Origin: Methanimicrococcus blatticola
Lineage (GTDB): Archaea; Halobacteriota; Methanosarcinia; Methanosarcinales; Methanosarcinaceae
Length of the DNA stretch: 64,000 nucleotides
Assembly: GCF_004363215.1 (NCBI RefSeq)
Contig: NZ_SNYS01000009.1
Location: 173,278-237,277, forward strand
Reading direction: 5' to 3'
Below the pieces are notes generated by a model, which was not told the origin of the DNA, made no database searches, and was given only the letters and a program-made list of their open reading frames with translations. Made by a program: the position numbers and the translations under genes. Position 1 is the stretch's first letter; every line of letters starts with the position of its first letter. Below are positions 54,411 through 62,811 of this stretch, piece after piece.

Positions 54411-54914
54411 ATGTGGGAACCGATTCATCAAAAATTTGAAAAATATCCGGCACAAGAAAAGGTTGTCAAATTGCTTTTAGAGCGCGGTTTTCAGGTCAAT
54501 GCCGCCGGAAAAGTTGTTTCAGGCAGTATTGAAATTCCCCATGTACAAATCGGCAAAGAAATCAACGTTGACCGCCGCGTTGTTGATGCAACGACCAAAC
54601 ACATTATTGAAGATGAAACGCTTTTTGATTTTTTCAAACATGTCCGTTCCATTCCCTTTTTAGCAGAAGTCGCGCCACATTTGAATTTAGGCGTTGTGAT
54701 TATTATTCCTGATGACGGCGCCAATGTCGGTATTATTTCAGGCGTGACAAGCGTCATTTCCGATGCCGGTTTCAGTATCCGGCAAGCCGTTTCAGACGAT
54801 CCGTTTTTCAATGAAGCACCGCGGCTGACAATTATTACAGACAAAAAAATACCCGGAAATCTGGTAGATCAAATCAGAACCGTTAAAGGGGTTAAAGGTG
54901 TCACAATTCATTAA
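54411..54914 (+). CDS. ACT-domain regulator of amino acid metabolism
   Basis: A 167-residue protein of the archaeal ACT-domain regulator group. The first 85 residues form an HTH-like region (EKVVKLLLERGFQVNAAGKVVSGSIEIPHVQIGKEINVDRRVV), and residues 90-167 form an ACT domain (NLGVVIIIPDDGANVGIISGVTSVISDAGFSIRQAVSDDPFF ... LTIITDKKIPGNLVDQIRTVKGVKGVTI). ACT domains bind amino acids, so amino-acid-responsive regulation is expected; the ligand is not known. The start ATG follows CAGCGGAGCGAAAAT. Upstream (54320-54375) CAATTAATGACT and similar words are repeated. Confidence 0.83.
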   Translation: MWEPIHQKFEKYPAQEKVVKLLLERGFQVNAAGKVVSGSIEIPHVQIGKEINVDRRVVDATTKHIIEDETLFDFFKHVRSIPFLAEVAPHLNLGVVIIIPDDGANVGIISGVTSVISDAGFSIRQAVSDDPFFNEAPRLTIITDKKIPGNLVDQIRTVKGVKGVTIH

Positions 54915-55159
54915 TTAACAACTATTGACTAATTATTACTCGATTAATCAATTTTAACTAATTATTATGAATTCAATAATCAGATTAATGACAAATTAAA
55001 AGAATAATTCAAAATCAGCGGATTATACCGTTACTTTTTAATTGAAATATGTATTTTTAAGCCTCACGAACTAAAGTTTTATTTAATTTATAACAAATTT
55101 AATTTTATTATTTTTTATTATTAAAACGGTTATTTTGCTGAAAACAGGTGGCGAAAACA

Positions 55160-55552
55160 ATGGTCCAAATTTCAATTATTATGGGTTCTGAATCGGACAG
55201 AGCAATTTCCGACAGAGCCGTTTCGGTTCTCGAAAAAACAGATTATTCTTACGAAGTTGTTGTGATTTCCGCGCACAGAAACCCTGATGATTTGGATGAA
55301 TATATCAAAAATTCCGACGCGCTCGTTTTTATTACAATTGCAGGTCTTTCCGCCGCTTTGCCGGGCGTTGTCGCTTCCAAGACCAAAAAACCCGTCATCG
55401 GTGTTCCCGTCAGTGCAAAATTGGGCGGATTGGACGCGCTTTTATCCGTGACACAAATGCCGCCCGGCGTTCCGGTTGCCGCGGTCGGTGTTGATAACGG
55501 TGCTAACGGTGCGCACTTGGCAATCCGCATTTTAGATTTGCTTAAAGCATAA
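55160..55552 (+). CDS. purE: N5-carboxyaminoimidazole ribonucleotide mutase
   Basis: A 130-residue PurE. The substrate-binding N-terminus [20 protein letters not shown], the catalytic His in VISAHRNP, and [49 protein letters not shown] are all typical. It moves the carboxyl group of N5-CAIR in purine synthesis; class I or II type cannot be told without alignment. Start chosen at ATG 55160, because AGGTGG lies 7 bases before it; an in-frame GTG at 55148 overlaps that Shine-Dalgarno. No purK adjacent. Confidence 0.93.
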   Translation: MVQISIIMGSESDRAISDRAVSVLEKTDYSYEVVVISAHRNPDDLDEYIKNSDALVFITIAGLSAALPGVVASKTKKPVIGVPVSAKLGGLDALLSVTQMPPGVPVAAVGVDNGANGAHLAIRILDLLKA

Positions 55553-55563
55553 TTACGGAACAA

Positions 55564-55593
55564 AATGAAAAGGTTACTTCATCTTTCATTTAT
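55564..55593 (+). terminator. Hairpin after purE
   Basis: AAATGAAA (55564-55571) pairs with TTTCATTT (55583-55590) around an 11-base loop, followed by ATTTTTC, close to the purE stop and just before an ABC repeat. Confidence 0.5.
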
Positions 55594-55599
55594 TTTTCA

Positions 55600-56160
55600 A
55601 AACGATGTTTCGATTCATTTGAATTGAAGAAAAATCCAAGTACGACCGCATTTTTCGATTTTTGTGAGCGGTTGCGAATAAAAATTGAAATTGCGGATTA
55701 TTTCCCACCATCGCTAAACCCGATTCAGCTTAATCTTAAAAGTAAAATATTTTGGCATTTGCAGTTTATTAAACGTATTGGAATGAATCTCCAACGCCTT
55801 CTTTCACTCACTTCGCTCGTGAAACGCGTCGTTGGAGGTGGTTGTTTTGGTTTTCCATTTATTTTTACAAAAACAGAAACATCCGTTTTTCAAATTTAAG
55901 AAGAAATGAACGACATCTAAACCCTAAAATAAAAACAGACATTTTTTGGATTTTATCGGTCGTTCGGGTTTCAAAAATTAATAAAAACGATGTTTCGATT
56001 CATTTGAATTGAAGAAAAGTCCAAGTACGACCGCAATTTTCGATTTTTGTGAGCGGCAGCGAACAAAAATTGAAAAATGCGGATTATTCCCCTGCGTTTA
56101 TAAAACAATCTCAGCTGATTTAAATCAAATAGTGAAAACGGCTTATGTTGTTTATTTAAC
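55600..56160 (+). repeat. ABC repeat, one and a half units
   Basis: A (55646-55696), spacer with CCGATTCAGCTTAATC, B (55789-55837), C (55876-55996, GAAACATC with GATGTTTC as outer arms, so both arms changed) and a second A (56031-56082), then a partial spacer. The A-to-A period is 385 bp. Second-A inner stem ATTTTTGT pairs with ACAAAAAT, one pair longer than in other copies. It lies between the 3' ends of purE and the chorismate mutase gene. Confidence 0.87.
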
Positions 56161-56218
56161 AATAGAATTTAAAAAGATTAAAAAGAAAATAAAAAGATTA
56201 AAAAGAAAATTAAAAAAA

Positions 56219-56515
56219 TTAAATATACTTGGACTTGCCGCTGTATTCGTTTTGTTTGTCAATGCTCATTTGAATGAGAATATCAAAAATTTGGTGAACG
56301 GAATCCACGTCCAATCCTTTTTCAACCGCCAAACTTGACGCGCGGTCCAAAACATTTTGAATCTGCTCTTCGTCGACAATCGGCTTGCCCATTTCTTTTT
56401 TAGAAGAAAGGATTTCACCGGCCAAATTCGTTCTGACCTCAATTAAATCAATAATTTCACGGTCGATTAATCTCATTTTTTCGCGTGTTGTTTCTAACAT
56501 ACCTGTCGGCATCAT
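56219..56515 (-). CDS. Chorismate mutase (AroQ type)
   Basis: A 98-residue all-helical chorismate mutase, converting chorismate to prephenate. Family marks are REKMRLIDREIIDLIEVRTNLAGEI (with the active-site Arg), SSKKEMGKPIVDEEQIQNVLDRA and IFDILIQMSIDKQ. Start chosen at ATG 56515 (MMPTGMLE), which has GGACGGAG directly upstream; a longer frame to 56611 runs back through non-conserved sequence. It is 178 bases downstream of the shikimate kinase gene on the same strand. The gap is filled by tandem repeats, yet the pair makes sense as one aromatic-pathway unit. Confidence 0.87.
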   Translation of the reverse strand: MMPTGMLETTREKMRLIDREIIDLIEVRTNLAGEILSSKKEMGKPIVDEEQIQNVLDRASSLAVEKGLDVDSVHQIFDILIQMSIDKQNEYSGKSKYI

Positions 56516-56610
56516 ATCTCCGTCCTTTCTTTTGAAAATGAAATCATTCTCAGCGGTAATATTGGACACCCATTCAATATAAATGTTCAGATATATCTTC
56601 AGATATACCA

Positions 56611-56707
56611 ATCAATAAATGTAATAAAAATATCAATCGATAAATGTAATAAATATCGATCGACAAATAAGTATCAATCGACAAAAATAAATATCAATCG
56701 TTAAATG
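56611..56707 (-). repeat. Tandem ATCAATCGA(T/C)AAAT repeats from the shikimate kinase stop region
   Basis: Five imperfect copies of about 18-22 bp with the core ATCAATCGATAAAT. The rightmost copy (ATCAATCGTTAAATG) contains the last codons and stop of the shikimate kinase gene on the minus strand. The rest fill the gap to the chorismate mutase gene. Confidence 0.75.
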
Positions 56708-57683
56708 CAAAATTAAATTCTTTCAAATCCCTGTTTCCGTTTTTCATATATTTAGAAAAACGGCGGCTTTCATCAAGCGCATTGAGATTACACGTTTTCG
56801 TTTCATAAATTTTGCCGCCGGGAAATTGAGCCGCCCATATTTGTTTAATTTTCAAAACGGCAGTTTGAAGTTCTTTTTGCTCATCTTTTGACAACAAATC
56901 CGAACACGGCAAAAGCGCCGTAAAAGACGGACCTGTCCCTGACAGACCTGCCGCGACATCGAATTTTTCGCCGATTTCCATACACGCAACAGCCGGAGCC
57001 GGATCAAACCCGAGCGCGCCGCAATAAATCAGACCGTTCAATTTCATCGCTTTTTTATAATCTCCCGTAAGCGCAATTTCAAAAGCCGTTTCAACCAAAT
57101 CTTTCATCAAAACCGAGCGCGAAACATTTGTTTCCGCGCTGAACGCTTTTGTTTCGGGATTTAAAATCAAAACATTGTAATGAAATTCATCTCTTTGAAG
57201 CAATTCCATTGTTTTGTTGTCGGTAACCGCAACGCCGCCGTAAAAAGAAGCGCAGGCATCATCATACGCGCCCGTGATTGTCACGCCCGCTTCTTTGGCC
57301 GCTTTGACGCCGAGCTGAACAATTTCATCGGCAGAAAGCTTTTCACCGAGCGCATCTAAAGTTGCAATAAGAGTTGCATTGGCGGCCGCACTGCTGCTTT
57401 TTAAACCGCCGGCAATCGGAATTTCACTTTTCGTTAAGACAGTTGCTTCTGCCGGACAATCAAATAAATCTAAAACAGATTGAACACACAATTCAATTAA
57501 TCGCGTATCAGCAGTTGGGTTTTCATAGATTGAGCCGCTGACGGAACAAGTCGGCGCGTCGGATAAGCAAACTTCAGCGTAAGTTTTGAGCTGTGTCGCG
57601 TAAGCGCAGCCTTTCCAAGCAGCGATGGCGTTAATAATCGTGCCGCCGCCGAATGCGCAACCGTATCCTTTTTTGAATGTCAT
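56694..57683 (-). CDS. aroK: Archaeal-type (GHMP) shikimate kinase
   Basis: A 329-residue GHMP-superfamily shikimate kinase, phosphorylating shikimate in the aromatic pathway. The family ATP motif is IPIAGGLKSSSAAANATLIATL (about residues 87-108), with the N-terminal AFGGGTIINAIAAWKGCA and the substrate region GAYDDACASFYGGVAVTD and AAGLSGTGPSFTALLPCS. The bacterial P-loop AroK is unrelated. It is slightly longer than usual (about 280-300). The downstream chorismate mutase is on the same strand. The start ATG at 57683 follows GGAAAATCAAA. The divergent PhoU-type gene begins 230 bases away. Confidence 0.9.
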   Translation of the reverse strand: MTFKKGYGCAFGGGTIINAIAAWKGCAYATQLKTYAEVCLSDAPTCSVSGSIYENPTADTRLIELCVQSVLDLFDCPAEATVLTKSEIPIAGGLKSSSAAANATLIATLDALGEKLSADEIVQLGVKAAKEAGVTITGAYDDACASFYGGVAVTDNKTMELLQRDEFHYNVLILNPETKAFSAETNVSRSVLMKDLVETAFEIALTGDYKKAMKLNGLIYCGALGFDPAPAVACMEIGEKFDVAAGLSGTGPSFTALLPCSDLLSKDEQKELQTAVLKIKQIWAAQFPGGKIYETKTCNLNALDESRRFSKYMKNGNRDLKEFNFAFND

Positions 57684-57806
57684 TTTGATTTTCCGATTTT
57701 GATGATTAAACGAATACCGACTTTGATTTTAAACATTTTGAAAAGGCGGTTTTGAATCCATATATAATTATTTGAATTCGGACAAGGACTATATGAAACA
57801 TATGGA

Positions 57807-57820
57807 ATATATATATATAA
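57807..57820 (+). promoter_or_regulatory. TATA-rich site between shikimate kinase and PhoU-type genes
   Basis: ATATATATATATAA, about 95 bases upstream of the PhoU-type start. Its dyad symmetry means it could act in either direction for the two divergent genes. Confidence 0.4.
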
Positions 57821-57914
57821 ATGAAAAGATTGTATAGGAATATTGAGTTGACAGAAAATAAAGTTTTTCATTATTTTTTTGTTTAAATATAGGATAAAAC
57901 AGGTGTTCATTAAG

Positions 57915-58931
57915 ATGGAAACGCGAAAAGTACAACAAACAGGCGGATCGACATATATCATATCTTTACCGAAGCAATGGGCTGAAAAAGTTGGTATTAC
58001 ACCGGGCGCGCGCGTCGGCGTTCAACCGCAGCCGAATGGTAAATTGTTGATCAGCCCCGAAATTGATTCTAAACCGCTCCGCAAAAAAGCAATTGACATT
58101 ACAAACGTAAACGGTCACAGTTTAGAAAGAGCTTTTATTGCAACATATTTAGCCGGTTACGATATTATTGAATTTACCTCTTCAAAAATTTCCGCAGATC
58201 AGAAAAAAATACTTCGTGCAGTCTGCCACAAATTAATCGGCCCTGAAATTGTTGAAGAAAGTTCAAATCTTGTTTTGGTTCAGGACTTATTAAGCCCGAA
58301 TGAACTTTCAATCAAAAAAGCCGTTCAGAGAATGTCTTTGATCACAACATCCATGTTTAATGACAGCATTTTAGCAGTCGTCAACAACGATGCTGATTTA
58401 GCAACAGACGTTATGGAAAGAGACGACGAAGTCGACCGTTTATTTATGGTCATTTCAAAACAATTCAAATCAATTTTATGCGGCACCGGCTTTGTTGACA
58501 CAAACGAAGCGTCGATTGAAGAATATCACAATTACAGAATGGCAGCAACGCCCATTGAACGCATTGCTGACCACTCCCACAGAATTGCTCAAATTGTGAT
58601 TCTTTTCCACCCTGAATTGGATGAAAAAAGAATTAACGAAATTAAGAAAATGGCCGATTTTGCCGCGGACACATTCAAAAAAGCTGTCGAATCATTGGTT
58701 ACATTAAACCCGAAACTGGCCAACCAAGTCATTGAAAACCAAGCGAATATGGACACATTCATTACGCATTTCAACCGTAATTACTTTGACAAATCCACTG
58801 ATTTGTCTTTTGGCACAATGATCGGTGTTCGTACGGTGATTGACAGCATCGGCAGAATTGTAGATTACGCCGGCAACATCGGCGAAGTTGCAATTGATGC
58901 AGCAATTGATTCACCGGATGCAAAGTGGTAA
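57915..58931 (+). CDS. Phosphate-uptake regulator with AbrB and PhoU domains
   Basis: A 338-residue protein with an N-terminal SpoVT/AbrB-type DNA-binding domain (ETRKVQQTGGSTYIISLPKQWAEKVGITPGARVGV), a middle linker (KKAIDITNVNGHSLERAFIATYLAGYDIIEF) and two PhoU-like helical repeats (TTSMFNDSILAVVNNDADLATDVMERDDEVDRLF and YHNYRMAATPIERIADHSHRIAQI). The archaeal PhoU-AbrB form is linked to phosphate-responsive gene control. Start chosen at ATG 57915, because GGTG precedes it at 9 bases; the reading frame is open another 36 bases upstream. No pst genes are adjacent. Confidence 0.9.
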   Translation: METRKVQQTGGSTYIISLPKQWAEKVGITPGARVGVQPQPNGKLLISPEIDSKPLRKKAIDITNVNGHSLERAFIATYLAGYDIIEFTSSKISADQKKILRAVCHKLIGPEIVEESSNLVLVQDLLSPNELSIKKAVQRMSLITTSMFNDSILAVVNNDADLATDVMERDDEVDRLFMVISKQFKSILCGTGFVDTNEASIEEYHNYRMAATPIERIADHSHRIAQIVILFHPELDEKRINEIKKMADFAADTFKKAVESLVTLNPKLANQVIENQANMDTFITHFNRNYFDKSTDLSFGTMIGVRTVIDSIGRIVDYAGNIGEVAIDAAIDSPDAKW

Positions 58932-58952
58932 CCAACCCTTTGCATTTTTTTA
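58918..58952 (+). terminator. Terminator hairpin containing the PhoU-gene stop codon
   Basis: ATGCAAAG pairs with CTTTGCAT, with GTAACCAACC in the loop including the TAA stop of the gene, followed by TTTTTTACTTTTTT. Coding sequence forms one arm of the terminator. Confidence 0.7.
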
Positions 58953-59253
58953 CTTTTTTAACATTTTTAACATTTTTACTCTTTGAATTTTCCTTTTTGT
59001 AATTTATTTATTTTTTAATGTTTTATTTTTAAATGTTTTATATTCTCAATTTTTTTCATCTTATTCACATCTTTTTTTCACCATTTCATCGTTTCTTCAT
59101 CATTTCATCGTTTTTATCATAATTTTTATTACTGCTTTTTATTTTTATAATTTTAAACTGTTTCCGTATTTTCAATTTGTTTCCCACAAAAATAAATACC
59201 GTCAAATCAATATGTTTCGAATTATACTGAATGGATGGGTTTTGAGGGTTAAA
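58953..59253. other. T-rich intergenic region with repeated CATCATTTCATCG words
   Basis: About 300 bp of T-rich DNA. AACATTTTTAACATTTTTACT is a two-copy repeat near 58960-58980, and TTTCATCGTTTCTTCATCATTTCATCG at about 59083-59110 is a direct duplication. No ORF. Confidence 0.5.
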
Positions 59254-60702
59254 ATGGATATTAAAACAAAGAACAGGCTTTCATTTTTGGTTTACGCTTT
59301 GATTTTGGGTGCTCTTGTCGGTGCCGTTACATGGCTTTTTTTGTGGGCGATGGAATTTTGTATTGAATTGATTTGGACAGATTTGCCTGAAAAAATTGAC
59401 TTCCTTTATCTTCCGGTTGTCGTTTGTACAATCGGCGGCGTCCTTGTCGGTCTTTGCAAAAAATATTTCGGCAACGTTCCTGGTGTTTTATCAATTGAAT
59501 TAGAAGAAATTCAAAAAACAAAACGCGTAGATTACAAAAATTTGCCGGCCGTTGCGCTCTCTTCATTTCTCCCGTTGATTTTCGGCGGCAGCATCGGCCC
59601 GGAAGCGGCTTTGGTTTCCATCCTCGGCGGTTTAAGCACTTGGATTGCCGACCACATCAAAACAACTGCAAAAAATGTGAGAGCTTATACAGAAATCGGT
59701 GCCGCAGCAACTCTCAGCGCAATGTTCGGGTCACCGTTTTTCGGGTTTGCCGAAACATTTGAATCCAAGAAAAATTCATTTTTTTCACTCAACGACGCAC
59801 AAAATAAACCGGATTCATTCGATGAGATTTGTAATACAAAACCAATCACAAATATTGCAAATACCTCAAATGCAGGCACTTCAGATACAGTAGGCACAGA
59901 TGCAAATGATATTGACGAAATTCTTCCCAAGAGAACAAAAAGTCTCATTTATTTTGCGGCAGCAATTGTTGCGTTCGGTGTTTTTGCGCTTCTTTCCCAC
60001 ATTTTCCCGGAATCCGGCATTTACCGATACGAATATGTCCCGTTCGGAGTAAATGAATGGCTTGCAATTGTTCCGCTGGCGATTATCAGCGGTTTATTCG
60101 GCTATTTGTACTATATTTTCGGAATCATCATTCGCAAAGGAATTCGCCCGATAAAAGAACAAAAAGTATTGCTGGCAACTATCGGCGGTTTCATTCTCGG
60201 ATTGGTTGCTGTTTTCTTGCCTTACACATTATTTTCCGGAGAAACGCAGATTGCGGAAATCGCGGTTGAATGGACGACGCTTTCTGCAGCCGTTTTATTT
60301 TTAACGGTTATTTTCAAAATTTTTGTCTCCCGCCTTTGTTTCTTGACAGGTTGGCGCGGCGGACATATTTTCCCGATCATTTTTTCAGGCATTGTTCTCG
60401 GATATGCGTTTTCAAAATTCATTCCGGTTGATCCGACCTTTTGCGCGCTGATTTGTTCTGTCGCCATGACCGGCATGATTCTGCGAAAACCCATTGCAAC
60501 CGTTTTGGTTTATTTGATCATTTGTCCGATTGAATACCTGATTCCACTGACAATTGCGACCGTCATTTGCTGTTTCATTCCGTTCCCGAAAATATTTGAA
60601 CAGGCTGAAGAGGAAGAGTTGGCTGAAGAATTAGAAAGTAAAAAAAGGATGACAGAAAACGAAAAGAAAAATGAAAAGAAAAAAAGAAGCACAGAGAGTT
60701 GA
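59254..60702 (+). CDS. ClC-family chloride channel/transporter
   Basis: A 482-residue ClC protein with ten or more membrane helices. The family signatures are GGSIGPEAALVSI (matching GxxxGPEAP with the gating Glu) and the late GWRGGHIFPIIFSGIVLG (GxFxP-like). Residues about 190-230 are a hydrophilic Asn/Ser/Thr/Asp insert between helices that is unlike most ClC. The C-terminus is an extremely charged coiled-like tail (EEEELAEELESKK and KKEKKK-type). Start chosen at ATG 59254 after GAGGGTTAAA; a longer frame from 59212 is possible. The last 25 bases including the stop are repeated three times. Confidence 0.87.
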   Translation: MDIKTKNRLSFLVYALILGALVGAVTWLFLWAMEFCIELIWTDLPEKIDFLYLPVVVCTIGGVLVGLCKKYFGNVPGVLSIELEEIQKTKRVDYKNLPAVALSSFLPLIFGGSIGPEAALVSILGGLSTWIADHIKTTAKNVRAYTEIGAAATLSAMFGSPFFGFAETFESKKNSFFSLNDAQNKPDSFDEICNTKPITNIANTSNAGTSDTVGTDANDIDEILPKRTKSLIYFAAAIVAFGVFALLSHIFPESGIYRYEYVPFGVNEWLAIVPLAIISGLFGYLYYIFGIIIRKGIRPIKEQKVLLATIGGFILGLVAVFLPYTLFSGETQIAEIAVEWTTLSAAVLFLTVIFKIFVSRLCFLTGWRGGHIFPIIFSGIVLGYAFSKFIPVDPTFCALICSVAMTGMILRKPIATVLVYLIICPIEYLIPLTIATVICCFIPFPKIFEQAEEEELAEELESKKRMTENEKKNEKKKRSTES

Positions 60703-60763
60703 AAAGAAAAAAAGCGCAGAGAGTTGAAAAGAAAAAAAGCGCAGAGAGTTGAAAATCAAAAAT
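60689..60763 (+). repeat. 25-bp tandem repeat, three copies, covering the ClC stop codon
   Basis: Copies at 60689-60713, 60714-60738 and 60739-60763, core GC(A/G)CAGAGAGTTGAAAAGAA. The first copy encodes the end of the ClC protein and its TGA. Confidence 0.9.
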
Positions 60764-60809
60764 CGAATTTAAAACGCTTCATTCGTTTTTTTAAAGGATT
60801 GGAAAACAA

Positions 60810-61175
60810 AAACAACCGCCTCCAACGACGCATTTCACGAGTAAAGCGAGTGAAGGAAGGCGTTGGAGATTCGTTCCCGCCATTCAATAAACAATATAAA
60901 CCGTGTTTAAGGGTGCTGTTTTTAATCAATCGGTTAAATTATTTTATCATCAGCGGGGAATAAGCCGCAATTCTCAATTTCATTCGCTCCGCTCATGAAA
61001 TTTCGCCTTGCGGTCGTATCTGAACTTTTTTGTTTTTAAAAAACCCAAACATCGTTTTTAATTATTTTCAAACCCGAACGCCCGATAAAAACTAAAAATT
61101 AAAAACAATTGTTATTTCAAAGTTTAAACGGCGTTCGGTTTTTCATAAATTTTCGAAAAAATGATGTTTGTGTTT
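60810..61175 (-). repeat. ABC repeat, one unit in reverse orientation
   Basis: Plus-strand order is B (60820-60868), spacer, A (60965-61013), C (61046-61170). Hairpin A has the inner stem ATTTCAT pairing with ATGAAAT around TCGCTCCGCTC, different in both arms from other copies. Hairpin C keeps CAAACATC/GATGTTTG and GAACGCC/GGCGTTC. It lies between two plus-strand genes, unlike most other copies, which sit near gene 3' ends in convergent or minus-strand settings. Confidence 0.85.
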
Positions 61176-61478
61176 TAGAAATTGTACATGAATTTGTATG
61201 AATTAGTATGAATTTGTACGAATTTGTATAATTTTTACAATTTATACATGAATTAGACACGAATCTTACGTGAACACGATGCAAATAATTATCTTTCACT
61301 CCTTTTTTGTTCTGTCGGCATGAATTATAAATACTAGCTGTGACTTTTTTCTATAATTACATTTCACCGCTGAAATGGAATAAACGTGGCAGCGGTAATG
61401 TTTTCATTAAAATTTTTATTCAAACAAAATCATAAAATTTCAAGATCAAAATTTTTAATTTTCCTTTGGAGGAAAAAT

Positions 61479-62111
61479 ATGGGCGTTATTTCTCAATTCA
61501 GAAATTTTTTCGGCAAATTGTTTAAAAAGAAAAATGCATGCATCGGCATTTACGGACCTCCGAATGCCGGCAAAACAACACTTGCAAACCGTATCGTTAA
61601 AGATTGGAAAGACGATGAGTCTGAGCCCGTCGGTTCTGTTTCCCACATTGCGCACGAAACCAGAAAAGCGCAGCGCCACCACAAATTGGAAATCGAATCT
61701 AAAGGCAGCAAAATCTGTTTAGATATTGTTGACACACCCGGTTTGGCAACAAAAATCGACTTCCACGACTTCATGAAAGAAGGCATGGGCGAAAAAGAAT
61801 CCAAGCAGCGTTCCAAAGAAGCAACGGAAGGCGTCATCGAATCCGTGAAATGGTTAGACGATTTAGACGGCGTTATCTTAGTTATGGACGCAACCGAAAA
61901 CCCGTACACTCAAGTGAATGTAACGGTTATCGGCAACATGGAAGCACGTAAATTGCCCCTTTTGATTGTCGCCAACAAAATTGACCTTCCCGAATCAGAT
62001 CCGGAAGCAATCAAAGAAGCGTTCCCGCAGCACCCGTTCATCGGAATTTCTGCATTGGACGGCACAAATATGGAAACGTTCTATGAAGCCATTGCAAAAC
62101 AGTTCGGGTGA
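61479..62111 (+). CDS. Era-like GTP-binding protein
   Basis: A 210-residue small GTPase of the Era/OBG-like group found in euryarchaea together with DUF2073. G1 is GPPNAGKTT (about 26-34), G3 VDTPGLATKIDF, G4 ANKIDLP and G5-like GISALDGTN. The first 20 residues are amphipathic and basic (FRNFFGKLFKKKN). Start chosen at ATG 61479, because GGAGGAAAAAT precedes it. The frame is open to 61386 but that part is not conserved-looking. It overlaps the next gene's frame by a few bases. A ribosome or cell-cycle role is inferred only from Era homology. Confidence 0.88.
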   Translation: MGVISQFRNFFGKLFKKKNACIGIYGPPNAGKTTLANRIVKDWKDDESEPVGSVSHIAHETRKAQRHHKLEIESKGSKICLDIVDTPGLATKIDFHDFMKEGMGEKESKQRSKEATEGVIESVKWLDDLDGVILVMDATENPYTQVNVTVIGNMEARKLPLLIVANKIDLPESDPEAIKEAFPQHPFIGISALDGTNMETFYEAIAKQFG

Positions 62112-62116
62112 TTAAA

Positions 62117-62476
62117 ATGAGTGATATTCAACTTGACTTAGTTTCCGACGCAAAACTCTCCAGAATGGGTTCTACCGAAAAAGTGCGCTACATCATTGAT
62201 GAAGTTCGCAAAGGAAAAATTATGGTTTTAGAAAAAGGCCTTGACCCGATGGAAGAAGCAAAGCTGATTGAAATGACAATGACCGAAATCGAAGAAGATT
62301 TCTTCGGTCTTGAAATTGAAAGTTACCCGCGCGATGACAGCGGCGGTACATTCTTCGGCAAATTGTTCAAAAAAGATGCCGGCCAGCAAAAATTAACCGT
62401 CATCGGCCCGGCAAACCAGCTGAAAACGCTCCGAAAAGATAATTCCCTTATCAGTACGCTTGTGTCAACTAAATAA
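62117..62476 (+). CDS. DUF2073 protein
   Basis: A 119-residue DUF2073 protein. Family marks are VRYIIDEVRKGKIMVLEKGLDPMEEAKLIEMTM, IEEDFFGLEIESYPRD, FFGKLFKK and KLTVIGPANQLKTLRKDNSLISTLV. It is regularly found directly after the Era-like GTPase in euryarchaea, so the two probably act together, as they are cotranscribed here with only 5 bases between them. Its FGKLFKK string matches a motif in the GTPase's N-terminus. Start at ATG 62117 with a GGTGATTAAA Shine-Dalgarno; ATT-initiated extension is not needed. Function unknown. Confidence 0.85.
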   Translation: MSDIQLDLVSDAKLSRMGSTEKVRYIIDEVRKGKIMVLEKGLDPMEEAKLIEMTMTEIEEDFFGLEIESYPRDDSGGTFFGKLFKKDAGQQKLTVIGPANQLKTLRKDNSLISTLVSTK

Positions 62477-62495
62477 TGACACAACCCTTTTCTTT
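62462..62495 (+). terminator. Terminator hairpin overlapping the DUF2073 stop codon
   Basis: GTGTCA pairs with TGACAC around ACTAAATAA (which includes the TAA stop), followed by AACCCTTTTCTTTTTT. It is like the arrangement at 58918-58952. Confidence 0.65.
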
Positions 62496-62811
62496 TTTTA
62501 TTCTTTTTTATTTATCTCATTTTTCGTTTATTTTCATAATTTTCTTTGCATTTTCTTTTTCTTCTTGTATTTTCTTTCGCATTTTTTTATGTTTTTAATG
62601 ATATTCGTTCAATTTTTACAAGTTTAATATCTTCAAAAATAAAGCATTAAAAGGCGGTTTCTAAAATTAAAATACATATATAAAAAAAGGCTTATTTGTA
62701 GCGGAAAATAATATATAGTCTATATTCTAAATAGAGGTCACACTTTTGGCAAACAAATTCGAGAAATTCAATTTGTGCGCCTCTTTTTAATTTAAAATAT
62801 GGGTTTGTACG
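62496..62811. other. T-rich intergenic region with promoter for the next gene
   Basis: About 315 bp. TTTTATTTTC and TTTTCTTTTT words fill the first half. At 62676-62686 ATATATAAAAA is the best TATA candidate for the gene at 62812; ATATATAGTCTATAT at 62711-62725 is a second, dyad-symmetric one. AGAGGTCACA (62733) and TGCGCCTCTTT (62775) could pair as a short leader hairpin. Confidence 0.45.

Noticed and set aside
57680..57961. 93-codon minus-strand ORF upstream of shikimate kinase
   Set aside because: It covers the divergent promoter region and the start of the PhoU-type gene; AT-rich with Ile/Tyr runs and no domain.
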